A stretch of 64,000 bases of DNA from Alicycliphilus denitrificans K601 (GTDB taxonomy: Bacteria; Pseudomonadota; Gammaproteobacteria; Burkholderiales; Burkholderiaceae_C): NCBI RefSeq assembly GCF_000204645.1, contig NC_015422.1:1178001-1242000 (forward strand). The letters run 5' to 3'. Under the pieces are notes generated by a model that worked only from the letters and a program-made list of their open reading frames with translations, had not been told where the DNA came from and searched no databases. The position numbers and the translations under genes were made by a program. Numbering within the stretch: the first letter of the stretch is position 1; each line of letters begins with the position of its first letter. Shown piece by piece: positions 43,313 to 51,392 of this stretch.

Positions 43313-44428
43313 TCACTCTACGCGAGCCAGCTGTTTCAAATGCGAGGCGCCGTCCCCGAACTGCTGGTCCAGCACATGCACGCGGCGCAGGTAGTGGCCC
43401 ACCGTGTATTCCTCGGTCATCCCGATGCCCCCGTGCAGCTGGATCGCTGACTGGCACACGGTGCGCGCGTTGCGCCCGACCAGGAACTTGGCGCGGTGCA
43501 GGTCGGCGCGGGTCTGCGCCTTGGCAAAACCGCCATCCCGCACCGCCACTGCGGCGGCGATGGACATGCTGCGCGCAGTCTCCAGGGCCACCAGCATTTC
43601 GGCGATCCGGTGCCGCAGGGCCTGGTTCTCGCCAATCGCCCGGCCGAATTGCTGGCGCGTCTTCACGTAGTCTACGGTCAGTCGTAGGGCCGCTTCCATC
43701 GCGCCTACCATCTCCGCGCAGGCTGCGGCGATGCCGGCGGCGTTCGCTGCCTCCATGGCCTCGTGAGCCTGTGCGCTGCCCGGCGTGCACAGCGCGGTCG
43801 CCTCGGCGCCTTCCAAGTGGACATCGGCCGCCGGCGTGCCGTCGATCAGGCGATAGGGACGCAGGCGCACGCCCGGCGCATGCCGGGCCACTAGGAACAG
43901 GCAGGCGTCGCCGCCCGCACCGTCGCCAGTGCGTGCCGACACTACCAGCCAATCGGCCGACGCCGCATAGGGCATGTGCTTGTGAACGCCCTCCAGGCGC
44001 CATCCACTGCCCTGTGCTTGGGCCCGTACGCCGGACGCAGCCGGTACGAAACCGTGCGGGCAGGTTACCTGCAGGGCACCTGCCGCCAGAGGCGGCAGCA
44101 GCTCGCGCTGAACCTCAGCGTCGCTGCAGGCCTGCAGCGCAGTCGCCCCCAGCACGCTGGTGGACAGGAAGGGCACAGGGGCAAGGGCCTGGCCCAGCTC
44201 GTGGAACAAGGGCAGGAGGTCGGTGGCCTGGAAGTCCAGGCCGTCGAAGGCCTCGGGTACCTGCAGGCCGGCCAGGCCCAGGCCGGCCATCTCCTTCCAG
44301 GCCTGTGCGGCGTAGGCCGTCTCGTCACCCACCATGGCCTGGCGGTGTGTGGGGGTGTAATGGTCCGCGAGCACCCGGGCCAGGCTGTCGCGGACGGTTT
44401 TCAGTTCGTCGCTGGTTTCAAAATTCAT
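43313..44428 (-). CDS. Acyl-CoA dehydrogenase, small partner of pair B
   Basis: A 371-residue divergent ACAD: LGLAGLQVPEAFDGLDFQ, a weak middle domain, VKTRQQFGRAIGENQALRHRIAEM and the end IQLHGGIGMTEEYTVGHYLRRV. As in pair A, the middle domain lacks the standard S-x-P-x-x-GSD motif, which marks the second subunit of heteromeric ACADs. It starts 8 bases after the stop of the large partner on the same strand. Confidence 0.87.
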   Translation of the reverse strand: MNFETSDELKTVRDSLARVLADHYTPTHRQAMVGDETAYAAQAWKEMAGLGLAGLQVPEAFDGLDFQATDLLPLFHELGQALAPVPFLSTSVLGATALQACSDAEVQRELLPPLAAGALQVTCPHGFVPAASGVRAQAQGSGWRLEGVHKHMPYAASADWLVVSARTGDGAGGDACLFLVARHAPGVRLRPYRLIDGTPAADVHLEGAEATALCTPGSAQAHEAMEAANAAGIAAACAEMVGAMEAALRLTVDYVKTRQQFGRAIGENQALRHRIAEMLVALETARSMSIAAAVAVRDGGFAKAQTRADLHRAKFLVGRNARTVCQSAIQLHGGIGMTEEYTVGHYLRRVHVLDQQFGDGASHLKQLARVE

Positions 44429-44436
44429 GGCGGTTC

Positions 44437-45585
44437 TCAGGCCAGGACTGTGCGGGCCAGGATGTCCTTCTGGATCTCGGAGGTGCCCCCGTAGATGCTC
44501 AGGGCGCGGGAGAAGAGGTAGCGTTGCACCAGGTGCGGGCCATGCTCGGCCGATTCAGGCTGCTCCAGTCCGTCCTCCCCGGCCAGCTTGGCCAGCAGCA
44601 TGTGCAGCTCCTGCTGGATCTCGGTGCCCTTGAGCTTCAGCACCGAGGCGAATGCCGGCAGGGCCACCTGCTCGGAGGGAGTCAGCAGGAAGCGCGCGTT
44701 GGTGAGCTCCAGTGCGCGGATCTCGGCGTCGAACACCGCGAACTCCCGCTGGAGCACCGGGTCCTGCGCCAGCGCGCCAGCGTGCGCCATCTCGCGTGCC
44801 AGCTCCAGCCGCTCCTGGCACAGTCCCACGTTGGCGATGCCGGTGCGCTCGTTGGCCAGCAGGAACTTGGCGCATTCCCAGCCCTGGTTCTCCTCGCCTA
44901 CCAGTTGGGAGGCCGGCACCTTCACTTCCTCGAAAAACACTTCGTTCACGTGGTTGGTGCCGTCGATCGAACGGATCGGCCGCACGGTAATCCCCGGCGA
45001 CTTCAGGTCGATCAGCAGGAAGGAAATACCAGCCTGCTTGCGCGCTTGCGGATCGGTGCGCACCAGGGCGAAGATCCAGTCGGCCCACTGCGCAGTGGAT
45101 GTCCAGGTTTTCTGCCCGTTGACGATGTAGAAATCCCCCTCGCGGCGAGCGCTGGTGCGCAGGGCCGCCAGGTCCGAACCGGCGCCCGGCTCGGAGAAGC
45201 CTTGGCAGAACCATAGGTCCAGGTTCGCCAGCTTGGGCAGGAAATGTTCGCGCTGCCGCGACGTGCCGAACTTCATCAGAACCGGCCCCAGCATGTTCAT
45301 ATTGAAGATCTGTGGCAACGGGGCTGGAGCGCGATAGAGCTCGTCCAGCAGGATCAGCCGCTCGGCTTGGCTCAAGGCAGCGCCACCGTATTCCTTCGGC
45401 CAGTGCGGCGCCGACCAGCCGCGCTCGGCCAGGATGCGCTGCCAGGTGATGGTGTCTTCCCGGTTCGGAAGGTGGCCTTGACGAAGGCGTTCGCGAATGG
45501 ATGAGGGTAGCCGGGCGGCGATGAAGGCGCGGACCTCCTCGCGGAAGGTCTGCTGTTCGAGGGTGAAGGCTATGTCCATAGTCAT
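44437..45585 (-). CDS. Acyl-CoA dehydrogenase, large partner of pair B
   Basis: A 382-residue ACAD: WPKEYGGAALSQAERLILL, CQGFSEPGAGSDLAALRTSA, GQKTWTSTAQWADW, a Glu in LLANERTGIAN and the end LSIYGGTSEIQKDILARTVL. The MCAD-type catalytic Glu of the last motif is Gly, as in the large subunit of pair A. I set the start at ATG 45585, with GGAAC eight bases upstream; a longer frame to 45609 would run through the operator. The order is large then small, the same as pair A. Confidence 0.88.
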   Translation of the reverse strand: MTMDIAFTLEQQTFREEVRAFIAARLPSSIRERLRQGHLPNREDTITWQRILAERGWSAPHWPKEYGGAALSQAERLILLDELYRAPAPLPQIFNMNMLGPVLMKFGTSRQREHFLPKLANLDLWFCQGFSEPGAGSDLAALRTSARREGDFYIVNGQKTWTSTAQWADWIFALVRTDPQARKQAGISFLLIDLKSPGITVRPIRSIDGTNHVNEVFFEEVKVPASQLVGEENQGWECAKFLLANERTGIANVGLCQERLELAREMAHAGALAQDPVLQREFAVFDAEIRALELTNARFLLTPSEQVALPAFASVLKLKGTEIQQELHMLLAKLAGEDGLEQPESAEHGPHLVQRYLFSRALSIYGGTSEIQKDILARTVLA

Positions 45586-45601
45586 AATCTGTTCCATATA
45601 A

Positions 45602-45615
45602 AGGAACAAGTTCCA
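45602..45615. promoter_or_regulatory. Operator palindrome, site 6 (AGGAACAAGTTCCA)
   Basis: Matches the island palindrome at nine of ten positions, 17 bases before the ACAD pair B start. On the minus strand TATTAAAA lies directly before it, so it would again follow a -10 box. An extra GTTCC-N7-GGAAC arrangement overlaps it toward the gene. Confidence 0.55.
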
Positions 45616-45730
45616 TTTTAATACATTTGGGCCAATCCGACTATCTACTGAAATGGTTACGCCGCTATCAGGGGAAAGCTACTTGACGATGTGGTCTGTC
45701 CCCTGAAAAATATGGTCTTGTACCGTGTGA

Positions 45731-45744
45731 TGCAACAAGTTCCA
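45731..45744. promoter_or_regulatory. Operator-like palindrome, site 7
   Basis: TGCAACAAGTTCCA differs from TGGAANNNNTTCCA at one position. It lies 56 bases upstream of the fourth Bug gene and completes the set of island transcription units with a nearby site. Confidence 0.45.
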
Positions 45745-45799
45745 TTTTTATCAAAACGGGGACTGTCGGCCCCGCTTCCACCCAAGAGGAGATCCTTTT

Positions 45800-46756
45800 A
45801 TGAAATCACTCATCAGGCTGCTGCTGCTGCTCGTCACCGCCGTGACCTGTGGCTTCGCCAGCGCTCAGCCCGTCACGAAGATCGTTGTGCCGTTCGCGGC
45901 TGGCGGCGGCACCGACGTGTACGTGCGTCTGCTGGCTTCGGAGATCACCAAGGCTGGTGTGCCGGTCATCGTCGAGAACAAACCAGGCGCTTCCGGCAAC
46001 ATCGCTGCTGACTACGTGGCCAAGTCTCGTCCGGATGGGCATACGGTGTTCGTAGGCACGAACAGCACGATGGCCAACAACACGGTTCTTTTCGAGAAAC
46101 TGCCATACGATCCATTGAAGGACTTCGTGCCGGTCTCGCACATCGGCTACCAGCCAATGATCATCGTGGCCCGTACCGACCTTCCATACGGCACGCTACA
46201 GGAGATGGTGGCCTACGCCAAAGCCAACCCTGGCAAGATCAACCGCGGTTCACCGGGCGCAGGCATCATCAGCAATCTCGCACCACTGATGTTCGAGCGC
46301 CAGGCCGGTATCCGCACCACGCACGTTCCGTTCAATGGAGACGCCCCGGGGCTGCAGGCGCTCCTGAGCGGCAGCATCGACATTCATGGCACTTCGATAA
46401 CGGCGTCGCTGCCGCACGTGCAATCCGGCAAAATTCGCGTGCTCGGCGTGATGGATCACAAGCGCATGTCCCAGGTGCCGAACGCACCCACATTCAAAGA
46501 AGCTGGTTACGACCTGGAGGCCTATGCCTGGTATGCGCTGGTTGCTCCCGCCGGGACTCCGCGCGAAGCAGTCGAGCGCCTGAACAAGGCTGTTAACGAC
46601 GTGTTGGTACGCGAGGACTTTGTCGCCAAGGCACAGGCCATGGGCATGGAACCCCGCGGTGGTTCGCCTGATGACCTTGGCAAGTACATCCGCAAGGAGT
46701 ATGACCGGTGGGTTCCACTGCTCAAGAAACTGGAGCTGACCAAGAGCACGTATTGA
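45800..46756 (+). CDS. Bug/TctC family periplasmic substrate-binding protein (4 of 4)
   Basis: A 318-residue protein: signal peptide (IRLLLLLVTAVTCGFASAQ, cleavage near residue 20), then TKIVVPFAAGGGTDVYVRLL, VPVIVENKPGASGNIAADYV and PDGHTVFVGTNST. AGAGGAG precedes the ATG at a good distance. It is a monocistronic unit at the right edge of the island behind operator-like site 7. The ligand is unknown. Confidence 0.9.
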   Translation: MKSLIRLLLLLVTAVTCGFASAQPVTKIVVPFAAGGGTDVYVRLLASEITKAGVPVIVENKPGASGNIAADYVAKSRPDGHTVFVGTNSTMANNTVLFEKLPYDPLKDFVPVSHIGYQPMIIVARTDLPYGTLQEMVAYAKANPGKINRGSPGAGIISNLAPLMFERQAGIRTTHVPFNGDAPGLQALLSGSIDIHGTSITASLPHVQSGKIRVLGVMDHKRMSQVPNAPTFKEAGYDLEAYAWYALVAPAGTPREAVERLNKAVNDVLVREDFVAKAQAMGMEPRGGSPDDLGKYIRKEYDRWVPLLKKLELTKSTY

Positions 46757-47216
46757 ACGTGGCGGACGTGTATGCGCAGCGGTTGCGTTTCCGTGCTTGG
46801 AACGGGGCCGGCCGTGGATGCAGAACTCCGGTCGTCACGGGGCAGGCGGTGCGCAGCCCTTGAGAAACCGTGCTGTTCCATGGTGGGCTGTCGACATAAA
46901 TTCGACGGGCGCAGTCAGGAGTGAGACTGCTCCTGCCTCGTCCGACTTGGCCTTCAAAGGGTGCCGCCGGCCCCGTTGTTGCTTGTGCGGCGGCGCGAAC
47001 GTCGTGAAAAAAAGATGGGCGTTGCCGTGAGGTTCAGCGCATATCGAGCCAAGTATTCGGGAACGGGGCCGGTGAACGATCCGTACCCGCAACGGCTACG
47101 GCAGGCCGTCGTAGACGTATACGTCGGGCATTTTCCCGTGCACGCTTGCGAGGTGTAGAGGGCAGATCGAAGACCCCGATAGCCATCCCTCAATGGCTAC
47201 GGAGCATCCACGAAAT
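46757..47216. other. Gene-free stretch between the island and tRNA-Ser
   Basis: About 460 bases without a convincing gene; the short open frames have no family features or ribosome sites. Near its right end TAGCCAT (47179-47185) and ATGGCTA (47192-47198) form a seven-base stem on the 3' side of the tRNA gene, a possible processing or termination hairpin. It may be the junction between island and backbone. Confidence 0.4.
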
Positions 47217-47306
47217 TGGCGGTGGGTCAGGGATTCGAACCCTGGAAGGGGTGACCCCCTTGCTAGTTTTCAAGACTAGTGCCTTCAACCGCTCGGCCAA
47301 CCCACC
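47217..47306 (-). tRNA. tRNA-Ser(UGA)
   Basis: The minus strand reads GGTGGGTTGGCCGAGCGGTT and ends GACCCACC, G, CCA. Acceptor arms GGTGGGT/ACCCACC pair fully, the T-arm has GGGTTCGAATCCC, and the long variable arm (GCAAGGGGGTCACCCCTT) is typical for serine. The anticodon loop CTTGAAA gives anticodon UGA (plus positions 47270-47272). The CCA end is encoded. Confidence 0.97.
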
Positions 47307-47401
47307 GCTTCCGTGATGCGCTAGATGCGCGTTAAACGGCGCCTGTATCGGCGCTGTAATAAACACGCTGGCAAATATGCTTCTATCCGTTTACGCACCG
47401 C

Positions 47402-47456
47402 CTGAACGCCAGTCAGTCTTCGAGACTGCTGATTTAAACCACTCACCCGAGCTTCC
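47402..47456 (-). pseudogene. Decayed tRNA-Ser fragment
   Basis: About 95 bases upstream of tRNA-Ser (in its direction of transcription) the minus strand has GGTGAGTGGTTTAAATCAG, a D-arm-like segment, then an anticodon arm GCAGTCTCGAAGACTG that would read CGA. Acceptor and T-arm partners are missing. It looks like a degraded serine tRNA gene or a rearrangement scar. Confidence 0.5.
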
Positions 47457-47512
47457 AGGCAAGTCCGCCATTCTAAGCGGCCCTGAACGGGTCTTGTCAG
47501 GCTATGGGGGCT

Positions 47513-47884
47513 TCAGGCCTCCAGCAGCAGGGCCGCAATCACATTGCGCCCTTCGCCGGCCAGGATGTTGTAGGTGCGGCAGGCGGCCAGCGTGTCCATG
47601 GTTTCCAGACCTATGCGCCGCGCCATCAGCGGCTGCAGCCAGGCCGGAGGAGGGAAGCGGTTGCGCGTGCCACTGCCGAAGATCACGACCTCGGCGTCCA
47701 GTTCGGCCAACTGGGCGAAATGCGCGGGCGCCAGGTCCTCGAAGCGGCTGCAGTCCCAGGCGATGCGCTGGCCGCGCGCGCCCACGATGATGCTGTGCTC
47801 GATCCGGTCTGCATCCACATTGATCCAGCCCGGTCCGTAGGCGGTGATGGTCTGTACGTCGAAACGGTCTGGCTGGAATTTCAT
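47513..47884 (-). CDS. Mth938-like domain protein (DUF498/NDUFAF3 type)
   Basis: A 123-residue protein starting at ATG 47884: MKFQPDRFDVQTITAYGPGW, VVIFGSGTRNRFPPPAWLQPL and MDTLAACRTYNILAGEGRNV are typical for the Mth938/DUF498 family, which includes a mitochondrial complex I assembly factor. The bacterial role is not established. It is divergent from alaA. A longer upstream frame is not supported by the family. Confidence 0.82.
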   Translation of the reverse strand: MKFQPDRFDVQTITAYGPGWINVDADRIEHSIIVGARGQRIAWDCSRFEDLAPAHFAQLAELDAEVVIFGSGTRNRFPPPAWLQPLMARRIGLETMDTLAACRTYNILAGEGRNVIAALLLEA

Positions 47885-48002
47885 GGGTGCCGTGCAATGG
47901 GGGCCGCGCGGCCCTGGGAGCTGGGCGGCGGCCCCAGCCTGCGAGTAGGGATCTGTGGTCAAATTATAGGTTTCCCCTCTTTTCCACACCCAGGCCTGCG
48001 CA

Positions 48003-49235
48003 ATGAAGCCGATCCACAAGTCCGCCAAGCTCAACAACGTTCTCTACGATGTCCGGGGCCCGATCGTGGATGCGGCCAAGCAGATGGAGGACGAGGGCCA
48101 GAAGATCATCAAGCTGAACATCGGCAACATGGCGCCGTTCGGGTTCGATGCGCCTGAAGAGATCCAGCAGGACATGATCCGCAACCTGCCCAACTCGGCG
48201 GGCTATTCGGACAGCAAGGGCATCTTCGCCGCGCGCAAGGCGGTGATGCACTACACGCAGCAGCTCGGCATCGCGGGCGTGACGCTCGACGACATCTACC
48301 TGGGCAACGGCGCGAGCGAGCTGATCGTGATGGCGACCAACGCGCTGCTCGACGACGGCGACGAGCTGCTCGTGCCCATGCCCGACTATCCACTGTGGAC
48401 GGCGGCGACCTCGCTCTCGGGCGGCACGCCGGTGCACTACCGCTGCGACGAGGACGCGGGCTGGCTGCCCGACCTGGATGACATGCGCGCCAAGATCACG
48501 CCGCGCACGCGCGGCATCGTGGTCATCAACCCGAACAACCCGACCGGCGTGCTCTACCCCGACTCGCTGCTCAGAGGCATCATCGGGATCGCGCGCGAGC
48601 ACAACCTGGTGCTGATGGTGGACGAGGTGTACGACAAGGTGCTGTACGACGGCGTGAAGTTCACCTCGATGGCGAGCCTGTCCACCGACGTGCTTACGCT
48701 GACGTTCAACTCGCTGTCCAAGGCCTACCGCTCCTGCGGCTACCGCGCGGGCTGGATGGTGGTCTCCGGCCCCAAGGCCGACGCCCGCGACTACATCGAG
48801 GGGCTGAACATGCTGGCCAACCTCAAGCTCGGCTCCAACGTGCCGGGCCAGTGGGCGATCCAGACGGCGCTGGGCGGCTACCAGAGCATCAACGACCTGG
48901 TCAGGGAAGGCGGGCGCCTGCGCCGCCAGCGCGACCTGGCCTACGAGCTCATCACCGCGATTCCCGGTGTCGCCTGCGTCAAGCCGCAGGCGGCGCTGTA
49001 CATGTTCCCGCGCCTGGACCCGGCGATGTACCCCATCGCCGACGACCGCCAGTTCTTCATGGAGGTGCTGCGCGCCACGCGCGTGATGCTGGTGCAGGGC
49101 TCGGGCTTCAACTACCCGGACAACCAGCATTTCCGCATCGTGTTCCTGCCGCACGAGGACGACCTGCGCGAGGCCGTCAGCCGGCTGGCGGGCTTCCTGG
49201 CCGCCTATCGGCAGCGTCACGCGAAGGCGGCATGA
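48003..49235 (+). CDS. alaA: AlaA-type pyruvate-glutamate aminotransferase (alanine synthesis)
   Basis: A 410-residue fold-type I PLP enzyme closely following E. coli AlaA in its motifs: KLNNVLYDVRGPI, LNIGNMAPFGFDAPEEI, YLGNGASELIVMATNALL, VVINPNNPTGVLYP, and the PLP Lys in FNSLSKAYRSCGYRAGWMV. It makes alanine from pyruvate with glutamate. In betaproteobacteria this gene usually precedes hom and thrC, as here, although a palindromic repeat separates it from hom. Confidence 0.93.
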   Translation: MKPIHKSAKLNNVLYDVRGPIVDAAKQMEDEGQKIIKLNIGNMAPFGFDAPEEIQQDMIRNLPNSAGYSDSKGIFAARKAVMHYTQQLGIAGVTLDDIYLGNGASELIVMATNALLDDGDELLVPMPDYPLWTAATSLSGGTPVHYRCDEDAGWLPDLDDMRAKITPRTRGIVVINPNNPTGVLYPDSLLRGIIGIAREHNLVLMVDEVYDKVLYDGVKFTSMASLSTDVLTLTFNSLSKAYRSCGYRAGWMVVSGPKADARDYIEGLNMLANLKLGSNVPGQWAIQTALGGYQSINDLVREGGRLRRQRDLAYELITAIPGVACVKPQAALYMFPRLDPAMYPIADDRQFFMEVLRATRVMLVQGSGFNYPDNQHFRIVFLPHEDDLREAVSRLAGFLAAYRQRHAKAA

Positions 49236-49242
49236 GACTCTG

Positions 49243-49294
49243 TTTTTGATAGCTTATAGCGCTTGAATGGAAAGCGCTACAGCCCTTTTTGACT
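49243..49294 (+). repeat. Palindromic repeat in the hom leader
   Basis: TTTTTGATAGCTTATAGCGCTT, a short loop, then AAGCGCTACAGCCCTTTTTGACT. It is a well-preserved copy whose end lies only 12 bases before the hom ATG, so it forms almost the whole untranslated leader there and displaces a normal ribosome site. Confidence 0.8.
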
Positions 49295-49306
49295 GGTAAC
49301 CTCGAT

Positions 49307-50641
49307 ATGAAACCCATCCAAGTTGGCCTGCTCGGCATCGGCACCGTGGGCAGCGGCGTGTTCAACGTGCTGCAACGCAACCAGGAGGAGATCCACCGCC
49401 GCGCGGGTCGCGGCATCGAGATCGCCATGGTTGCCGACCTGGACGCCGAGCGCGCACGCTCCATCGTGGGCGACAAGGCCCGCGTGGTGGGCGATGCGCG
49501 CGAAGTGATCGCTAACCCCGAGATCGACATCGTCGTCGAGCTCATCGGTGGCTACGGCATCGCCAAGCAGCTGGTGCTGGAGGCCGTTGCCGCCGGCAAG
49601 CATGTGGTGACCGCCAACAAGGCCCTGCTGGCCGTGCATGGCACCGAGATCTTCAAGGCCGCGGCCGAGAAGGGCGTGGTGGTGGCTTACGAGGCGGCGG
49701 TGGCCGGCGGCATTCCCATCATCAAGGCGCTGCGCGAGGGGCTGGCGGCCAACCAGATCCAGTGGGTGGCCGGCATCATCAACGGCACGACCAACTTCAT
49801 CCTGTCCGAGATGCGCGACAAGGGCCTGGACTTCGACGTGGTGCTGAAGGAAGCCCAGCGCCTGGGCTACGCCGAGGCCGACCCCACCTTCGACATCGAG
49901 GGCGTGGACGCCGCGCACAAGGCCACCATCATGAGCGCCATCGCCTTCGGCATTCCGGTGCAGTTCGACAAGGCCTACGTGGAGGGCATCACCAAGCTGG
50001 CGGCCACTGACATCCGCTATGCCGAGCAACTCGGCTACCGCATCAAGCTGCTGGGCATCACCAAGCGCATGGACAAGGGCGTGGAGCTGCGCGTGCATCC
50101 CAGCCTGGTGCCGGCCAAGCGCCTGATCGCCAACGTCGAGGGCGCGATGAACGCCGTGGTAGTGCACGGCGACGCCGTGGGCACCACGCTGTACTACGGC
50201 AAGGGTGCGGGCAGCGAGCCCACGGCCAGCGCCGTGATCGCCGACCTGGTGGATATCACCCGGCTGATTGAGGCCGACCCCACGCACCGCGTGCCGCCGC
50301 TGGCCTTCCAGAGCCACACGCTGCGCGAAGCTGGCCAGGACTTGCCCGTGCTGCCCATGGCCGAGGTGGTCACCAGCTACTACCTGCGCATCCGCGTGGC
50401 GGACGAGGCCGGCGTGCTCGCCAGGATTACCGGCATCCTGGCCGGCGGCGGCATCAGCATCGACGCCGTGCTGCAGCGCGAGGCCGACGAGGTGGGCGGC
50501 GAGGGCTCCACGCAGACCGACCTGATCATCCTCACGCACGACACGCGCGAGGGCGACATGGACGCGGTGCTCGCGCAGATCCAGGGGCTGCCCACGGTGC
50601 TGGCGCCGATCACGCGCATCCGCAAGGAAGAGCTGAACTAA
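49307..50641 (+). CDS. hom: Homoserine dehydrogenase
   Basis: A 444-residue enzyme: NAD(P)-binding MKPIQVGLLGIGTVGSGVFN, the VTANKALLAVHG segment, GIINGTTNFILSEMRDKGLD, EADPTFDIEGVDAAHK with catalytic Asp/Lys, and a C-terminal ACT domain (SYYLRIRVADEAGVLARITG) for threonine feedback. It reduces aspartate semialdehyde to homoserine. ATG 49307 is the family start; the leader is a palindromic repeat with no obvious Shine-Dalgarno. A toxin-antitoxin pair separates it from thrC. Confidence 0.95.
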   Translation: MKPIQVGLLGIGTVGSGVFNVLQRNQEEIHRRAGRGIEIAMVADLDAERARSIVGDKARVVGDAREVIANPEIDIVVELIGGYGIAKQLVLEAVAAGKHVVTANKALLAVHGTEIFKAAAEKGVVVAYEAAVAGGIPIIKALREGLAANQIQWVAGIINGTTNFILSEMRDKGLDFDVVLKEAQRLGYAEADPTFDIEGVDAAHKATIMSAIAFGIPVQFDKAYVEGITKLAATDIRYAEQLGYRIKLLGITKRMDKGVELRVHPSLVPAKRLIANVEGAMNAVVVHGDAVGTTLYYGKGAGSEPTASAVIADLVDITRLIEADPTHRVPPLAFQSHTLREAGQDLPVLPMAEVVTSYYLRIRVADEAGVLARITGILAGGGISIDAVLQREADEVGGEGSTQTDLIILTHDTREGDMDAVLAQIQGLPTVLAPITRIRKEELN

Positions 50642-50642
50642 T

Positions 50643-50661
50643 CTGGCTACAATTCTGGCTA
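50643..50661 (+). promoter_or_regulatory. Direct repeats and -10 box upstream of the antitoxin gene
   Basis: CTGGCTA occurs at 50643-50649 and again at 50655-50661, 12 bases apart, flanking a TACAAT (50648-50653). Direct repeats overlapping the -10 fit autorepression by a Phd-type antitoxin. No good -35 is seen in the hom coding end. Confidence 0.45.
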
Positions 50662-50684
50662 GATGGTCCAGAAAGGAGCCTGCC

Positions 50685-50948
50685 GTGAACGCCGTCTGGC
50701 AAGTCCAGGAAGCCAAGAACCGCTTCAGCGAAGTCATCGAACGGGCTCTGCGCGAAGGACCGCAGACCGTCACGCGCCACGGCAAGCCGGTGGTGCGCGT
50801 GGTGGCGGTGGCGGGCGAGACGCATGAGCCGCATGCCGACGACGGCTTTGTCGAGTTCCTGCTGAATGCGCCCAAGATCGAGGGCGGATTGCCCGAGATG
50901 CCGCGCGACGTCAGCGCGGGCCGCGCGCCCTTGTTCGGCGAGGAATGA
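50685..50948 (+). CDS. Phd/YefM-type antitoxin
   Basis: An 87-residue protein starting at GTG 50685 with AAAGGAG upstream. MNAVWQVQEAKNRFSEVIERAL and GPQTVTRHGKPVVRVVAV are the DNA-binding Phd/YefM core; the acidic C-terminal half would neutralise the toxin. Its stop overlaps the PIN-domain toxin start by four bases (ATGA), the classic antitoxin-first order. Confidence 0.9.
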   Translation: MNAVWQVQEAKNRFSEVIERALREGPQTVTRHGKPVVRVVAVAGETHEPHADDGFVEFLLNAPKIEGGLPEMPRDVSAGRAPLFGEE

Positions 50949-51382
50949 AGCGCATGCGCTGGCTGCTCGATACCTGCACCCTGTCCGAGACCATCTGCCC
51001 GCAGCCCCATCCCGGTGTGGTGGACTGGCTGCGGCGCCACGGCGACGATGCGGCGGTGGCGGCGGCTTCGTTCGGCGAGATCCGCTACGGCATCGCCTGC
51101 CTGCCCCCCAGCGCCAAGCGCAACCAGCTGCAGGCCTGGGCGAACGCCCTGGCGCAGCAGTTCGATGGCCGCATCCTCGATACCGACGAGGTCGTGTGGC
51201 AGCAGTTCGGCGAGCTCAAGGCTTCGCTGCGCGCCATGGGTCGCATGCAGGATGCGCTGGACATCGTCATCGCTGCCACTGCGCTGCGGCATGGGCTGGC
51301 CCTGGTCACCCGCAACACCCGCCATTTCGAAGACACGGGCATCCGGCTCGTCAACCCCTGGGCCGATGCGCCCGGGGCATGA
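50945..51382 (+). CDS. VapC-like PIN-domain toxin
   Basis: A 145-residue PIN-domain protein: the first Asp in WLLDTCTLSETI, Glu in AAASFGEIRYGIA, Asp residues in QDALDIVIAATAL, and the terminal ALVTRNTRHFEDTGIRLVNPW. These acidic residues bind Mg2+ in RNases of the VapC family. It is paired with the Phd-type antitoxin. The cassette lies between hom and thrC on their strand and may be co-transcribed with them. Confidence 0.9.
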   Translation: MKRMRWLLDTCTLSETICPQPHPGVVDWLRRHGDDAAVAAASFGEIRYGIACLPPSAKRNQLQAWANALAQQFDGRILDTDEVVWQQFGELKASLRAMGRMQDALDIVIAATALRHGLALVTRNTRHFEDTGIRLVNPWADAPGA

Positions 51383-51392
51383 GAAGCAAGAC

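Noticed and set aside
46961..47158. Short plus-strand frame (65 codons) in the gap before tRNA-Ser
   Set aside because: No ribosome site, no family pattern; basic composition compatible with chance.
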